A stretch of 52,178 bases of DNA from Acidimicrobiia bacterium. Lineage in GTDB: Bacteria > Actinomycetota > Acidimicrobiia > IMCC26256 > JAENVU01. The notes under the pieces are model-generated. The model had not been told where the DNA came from and searched no databases. It saw only the letters and a program-made list of their open reading frames with translations. The stretch spans positions 1 through 52,178 of the forward strand of contig JANYJV010000103.1 of the NCBI GenBank assembly GCA_025361725.1, written 5' to 3'. Position 1 is the stretch's first letter; every line of letters begins with the position of its first letter. Position numbers and translations under genes: made by a program. Shown piece after piece: positions 44,237 to 52,178 of this stretch.

Positions 44237-45334
44237 GTGAAATTCCGGTGTGAGCGCGACACCCTCGCCGAAGCGATCGGAACCGCACAACGTGCGATTG
44301 CCGTTCGCAGCGGCGCGCTCCCGGTGCTCTCGGGCGTACACGTCACGGCGGAGAACGGTTCCGTGACGCTCGTCGGATCGGACCTGGACCTCACGATCAA
44401 GGTTTCGATCCCGGCCCAGGTCGACGAAGCCGGCGACGCCGTGGTTCCCGCGAAGCTCTTCGACGGACTGGCGACGCGATTGAAAGCGGGGACGGTCACC
44501 TTCGAGGTCGAGGGCGACGATGCTCGCATCTCAGCGGGACCGGCACGAGCCGGAGTTCGCCTGTTGCCGGCGGATGAGTTCCCGCGGGTGAGCGCGCCGG
44601 AGGGAACGAGCGTCGCCGTCGATGCCGAGCCGCTCGCCGAAGCGCTTCGTCAGGTCATCCCCGCCGCGTCACGTGACGACGCTCGCCCGATTCTCACCGG
44701 CGTGTTGATCATGGCGACCGCCACGGGGATTCGGCTCGTCGCCACCGACTCGTACCGACTCGGTGTACGGGAGCTCGCGGGCGTCGGGATGCTCGCCGAG
44801 GGGCAGAAAGTGCTCGTCGGCGCGCGCGGACTCAACGAAGTCCAGCGCGTGTTCTCGTCCGGTCAGATCAACGTGACGCTCGGTGATCGCGAAGTGTGTT
44901 TCTCGAACGAGACGCGTTCGGTGACCACTCGCCTTATCGAAGGTGACTTCCCGAACTACGAGCAGTTGATTCCGAGTGGGTATCCGAACCGCCTGATCGT
45001 GTCGCGCGACGCGCTCGAAGAAGCCGTGCGGCTCATGCAGATCGTCGGTGAAGGTCGGGAGGGAACTCCAGTGCGACTCGCGATGAGTGCCGCGGGACTC
45101 GAACTTTCTGCGAATGCCCAAGAGCGCGCGGACGCAGTCGAGCTGATTGACGCGAAGTTCGAAGGCACCGATCTCACCGTGGCATTCAACCCGCAGTTCC
45201 TTCTCGACGGCCTGCTCGCGATCAACGGTGACGAAGCGCAGATCGAGAGCATGGACCCCCTCAAGCCGGCGACGCTGCGCAGCGTCGAGCACCCGGAGTT
45301 CATGTACTTGCTGATGCCCGTTCGTATCAGCTGA
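44237..45334 (+). CDS. dnaN: DNA polymerase III beta subunit (sliding clamp)
   Basis: The 365-residue protein has three repeated clamp domains, begins VKFRCERDTLAEAIGTAQRAI, contains RLVATDSYRLGVREL and ends EFMYLLMPVRIS. GGAGGTGG lies before the GTG at 44237. It tethers polymerase to DNA and, in actinobacteria, also activates NucS, which is encoded elsewhere in this window. Confidence 0.97.
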   Translation: MKFRCERDTLAEAIGTAQRAIAVRSGALPVLSGVHVTAENGSVTLVGSDLDLTIKVSIPAQVDEAGDAVVPAKLFDGLATRLKAGTVTFEVEGDDARISAGPARAGVRLLPADEFPRVSAPEGTSVAVDAEPLAEALRQVIPAASRDDARPILTGVLIMATATGIRLVATDSYRLGVRELAGVGMLAEGQKVLVGARGLNEVQRVFSSGQINVTLGDREVCFSNETRSVTTRLIEGDFPNYEQLIPSGYPNRLIVSRDALEEAVRLMQIVGEGREGTPVRLAMSAAGLELSANAQERADAVELIDAKFEGTDLTVAFNPQFLLDGLLAINGDEAQIESMDPLKPATLRSVEHPEFMYLLMPVRIS

Positions 45335-45335
45335 C

Positions 45336-46426
45336 GTGCAGCTCAGCCGCCTCTGGCTGACCGACTTCCGGTGTTACCAACAGGTCGAGATGGCACTGGA
45401 TCCCGGCTGCACCGTTATCACCGGGAGCAACGGACAGGGCAAGACGAGCCTGTTGGAAGCGGTGGCCTGGATCGCGACCGGGCGATCGATCCGAGGGGTC
45501 CCCGATCGTGCGCTGGTGCGCTCGGGGCAGGACGAAGCCATCGTCCGCGCCGAGATCACCGAACCCGATCGGTCGGTCCTCGTGGAGGTCGCAATCCGCA
45601 CGGTTGGCCGCAACCGGATCATGGCCAACAAGCAGAACGTCGCGCGCCGCCGTGACCTCGCGGAGCATTTACACGCCACCGTCTTCGCGCCGGACGATCT
45701 CGCGTTGGTCAAGGGTGGACCGGGCGGTCGTCGAGACCTCGTGGACGATCTCCTGACCGCGTCACTGCCGCGTTTCGCCGGGGTGATCACCGACTACGAA
45801 CGCGTCGTGAAGCAACGGAACGCGCTCTTGCGTGCGGGGATCCGGGATGCCGACGACCGCCGGACGCGCGACGTCCTCGACGCGCGACTCGTCGACTCGG
45901 GGAGCGCGCTCGTGGCGGGTCGGCTCGACATGATTGCGCGACTCACCCCCGCGGTCGAGGCCGCGTACACGTCGTTGGCGGGCTCGGCCCCGGGATTCGC
46001 GACTCGGTACGAAGCGGAGTGGCATGACGAGCCGCTGGAACGAGACGCGATCCCAGATGCGATGCGCGCGTCACTCGCGCGCTTACGCAAGCGCGAAGAG
46101 GATCGTGGGGTGACCCTGGTTGGGCCGCATCGCGACGACTGGGCGTTGATGCTCGACGAGTTGGACGCGCGCCATCACGCGTCGCAAGGCGAACAACGCA
46201 CGCTCGCGCTCGGCTTACGTCTCGCCGGCCACCGGGTGATCGCAGAACTCGTCGGGGTCGAACCGGTGCTCTTGTTGGATGATGTTTTCAGCGAACTCGA
46301 CACGCACCGCGCGACTGCCCTCGTGGCGCACCTTCCGGCGACGCAGACCCTCATCACGACCGCCGGTGCACTGCCGCCGGGGATACGCGCGGATGCGTGG
46401 GTGCAGATCGAGAACGGCGCGCTCGT

Positions 46427-46430
<4 letters not shown>
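45336..46430 (+). CDS. recF: DNA replication/repair protein RecF
   Basis: The 364-residue SMC-like ATPase has VITGSNGQGKTSLLEAV (Walker A), LTDFRCYQ near the start, VGPHRDDWAL, ASQGEQRTLALGLRLA (signature) and VLLLDDVFSELD (Walker B). It loads RecA at gaps with RecO and RecR. The GTG start follows the dnaN stop by one base, and its own stop overlaps the next start (GTGA). Confidence 0.96.
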
Positions 46431-48941
<2,511 letters not shown>

Positions 48942-49015
48942 TCAGCACAGTGTCGGCAGCGGCTGCCTGATGCCGATGCCCTGAAGTCCCCGCACCCCTG
49001 GACCCGGAGGTCCCG

Positions 49016-51478
<2,463 letters not shown>

Positions 51479-51480
51479 CG

Positions 51481-51945
51481 ATGGATCCGGCAGTGACCGT
51501 GACGGGAAAGTCGGCCAAGGCGACGAAGGTCGCCCCGATCCTTTCCGACGTTGCCGTGTCGGGCGAGACGCCGGCAGTTACTCAGGCCGAAACCGCGGTG
51601 CGGCGGTCTCGCGTCGAGATGACGAAGGTCGAACTCTGGTCGGTCCTCAAGGTCTCGTTGTGTTTCTATCTCGCCGGCCTGGCGATGATGATCATCGCCG
51701 GCCTGGTGGTCTGGTTGCTGCTCGACGCGTCGGGAGGCATCCACAACTTCGAGAAGTTCATGGGCGACATCATGAGTGCCAAGGACTACCGCCTCGTCGC
51801 CTCACAGATCCTGCTGGGAGCGGTGCTCGTCGGCCTCGTGATCGTCGCGCTGATGACGATCATCACCGTTATCGCCGCCGCGCTCTACAACCTGTTCTCG
51901 GAGCTCGTCGGTGGGGTCGAGGTCACGCTCGTCGAGGCCGACTGA
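51481..51945 (+). CDS. DUF3566 membrane protein
   Basis: The 154-residue protein has a charged N-terminus (about 1-45), the DUF3566 start RRSRVEMTKVELWSVLKVSLCFYLAG, and two membrane helices (about 55-80 and 107-135) followed by LYNLFSELVGGVEVTL. DUF3566 follows gyrA in most actinobacteria. In Mycobacterium the homologue CwsA is linked to cell shape and division, though similarity can be limited. It starts two bases after the gyrA stop. Confidence 0.9.
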   Translation: MDPAVTVTGKSAKATKVAPILSDVAVSGETPAVTQAETAVRRSRVEMTKVELWSVLKVSLCFYLAGLAMMIIAGLVVWLLLDASGGIHNFEKFMGDIMSAKDYRLVASQILLGAVLVGLVIVALMTIITVIAAALYNLFSELVGGVEVTLVEAD

Positions 51946-52007
51946 CAGCCTGACCATTCCGGTCGGCTCGCGGACGGCCCGGGTTGGTAATGTCCTCTCG
52001 CTCCGCG

Positions 52008-52081
52008 GGGGCTATAGCTCAGTCGGTTAGAGCGCGTCCCTGATAAGGACGAGGTCGTAAGTTCGATTCTTACTAGCCCCA
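52008..52081 (+). tRNA. tRNA-Ile(GAT)
   Basis: A full cloverleaf: acceptor GGGGCTA/TAGCCCC (52008-52014 and 52074-52080), D stem GCTC/GAGC, anticodon stem CGTCC/GGACG with loop CTGATAA (anticodon GAT at 52042-52044), variable loop AGGTC, T stem GTAAG/CTTAC with TTCGATT. Discriminator A at 52081; the 3' CCA is not encoded. tRNA-Ile after gyrA is typical of actinobacteria. Confidence 0.97.
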
Positions 52082-52097
52082 CCCGCGTTTCCCCAGG

Positions 52098-52178
52098 TCA
52101 GGTGTGCGGTGCATCGGTCTCGGCGATTGGGATGGACGTCACGCTGAGCGTGACGCCTGTCCCGAACGAGGTCCACGA
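52098..52178 (-). CDS. possible C-terminal end of a minus-strand gene
   Basis: The minus-strand frame is open from the window edge to a TGA at 52100-52098, giving 26 residues that include SFGTGVTLSV and IPIAETD. Composition is protein-like but no family can be recognised. It may equally be chance. The sequence also contains a GTCACGCT/AGCGTGAC hairpin. Confidence 0.35.
   Translation of the reverse strand, partial: SWTSFGTGVTLSVTSIPIAETDAPHT

Overview
The window is about 52 kb of a high-GC chromosome from an actinobacterium. It most resembles the class Acidimicrobiia or a close relative. This placement is inferred from gene content: NucS, DciA (DUF721), DUF3566, DUF5318 and DUF6049 proteins, a sigma/anti-sigma pair next to trxB-trxA, and a Mycobacterium-like order around dnaA. 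No marker-gene tree could be run.

Left end (1-4 kb): the 3' end of an FtsX-type permease gene, a compact hicA-hicB toxin-antitoxin pair with its own promoter, and a 3' half of a tRNA-Gly(CCC) gene with no 5' half. That fragment is what is left at the far end of an element integrated into a tRNA gene, so the DNA left of it is probably acquired. To its right lie a SHOCT-domain membrane protein gene and about 0.8 kb of decayed sequence with an NlpC/P60 remnant and two similar palindromes.

4-8 kb (minus strand): an ABC exporter operon with two FtsX permeases, an ATPase fused to a YHS metal-binding domain, and an alpha/beta hydrolase, with the last three genes starting inside the end of the previous one. 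8-13 kb: thiolase-like (lipid-transfer type) and DUF35 genes on both strands around a divergent promoter, probably acting on acyl-CoA or steroid side chains. 13-21 kb: a DUF4349 protein, nucS, a SnoaL-like protein, the replication/ribosome cluster rpsF-ssb-rpsR-rplI-dnaB, and panB. 21-26 kb: DUF5318, a methyltransferase, cca/pcnA, pilT, a histone-deacetylase-like hydrolase and a GNAT enzyme.

26-37 kb (plus strand): an envelope block of DUF6049 protein, MurJ flippase, DegV, a membrane Ser/Thr kinase, ECF sigma factor, anti-sigma factor, small membrane protein, trxB, trxA and a CwlM-like protein. In Mycobacterium, MurJ carries a C-terminal pseudokinase and an extracellular domain. Here these appear as a separate gene whose kinase motifs look intact.

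37-42 kb (minus strand): rpmH, rnpA, yidD, yidC, jag, rsmG, parA, parB, with parS sites beside parA. The only ordinary start codon for rnpA lies four bases upstream of the rpmH start, so rpmH appears to be nested inside rnpA, as described in Thermus. 42-52 kb (plus strand): dnaA, a probable oriC with DnaA boxes, dnaN, recF, dciA, gyrB, gyrA, a DUF3566 protein and tRNA-Ile(GAT).

Most of the window is conserved core chromosome. The points most worth checking are the nested rpmH/rnpA pair, the unfused MurJ kinase, the tRNA-Gly scar, the ATPase-YHS fusion and a repeated leaderless-start signature. I found no clearly unprecedented multi-gene system.
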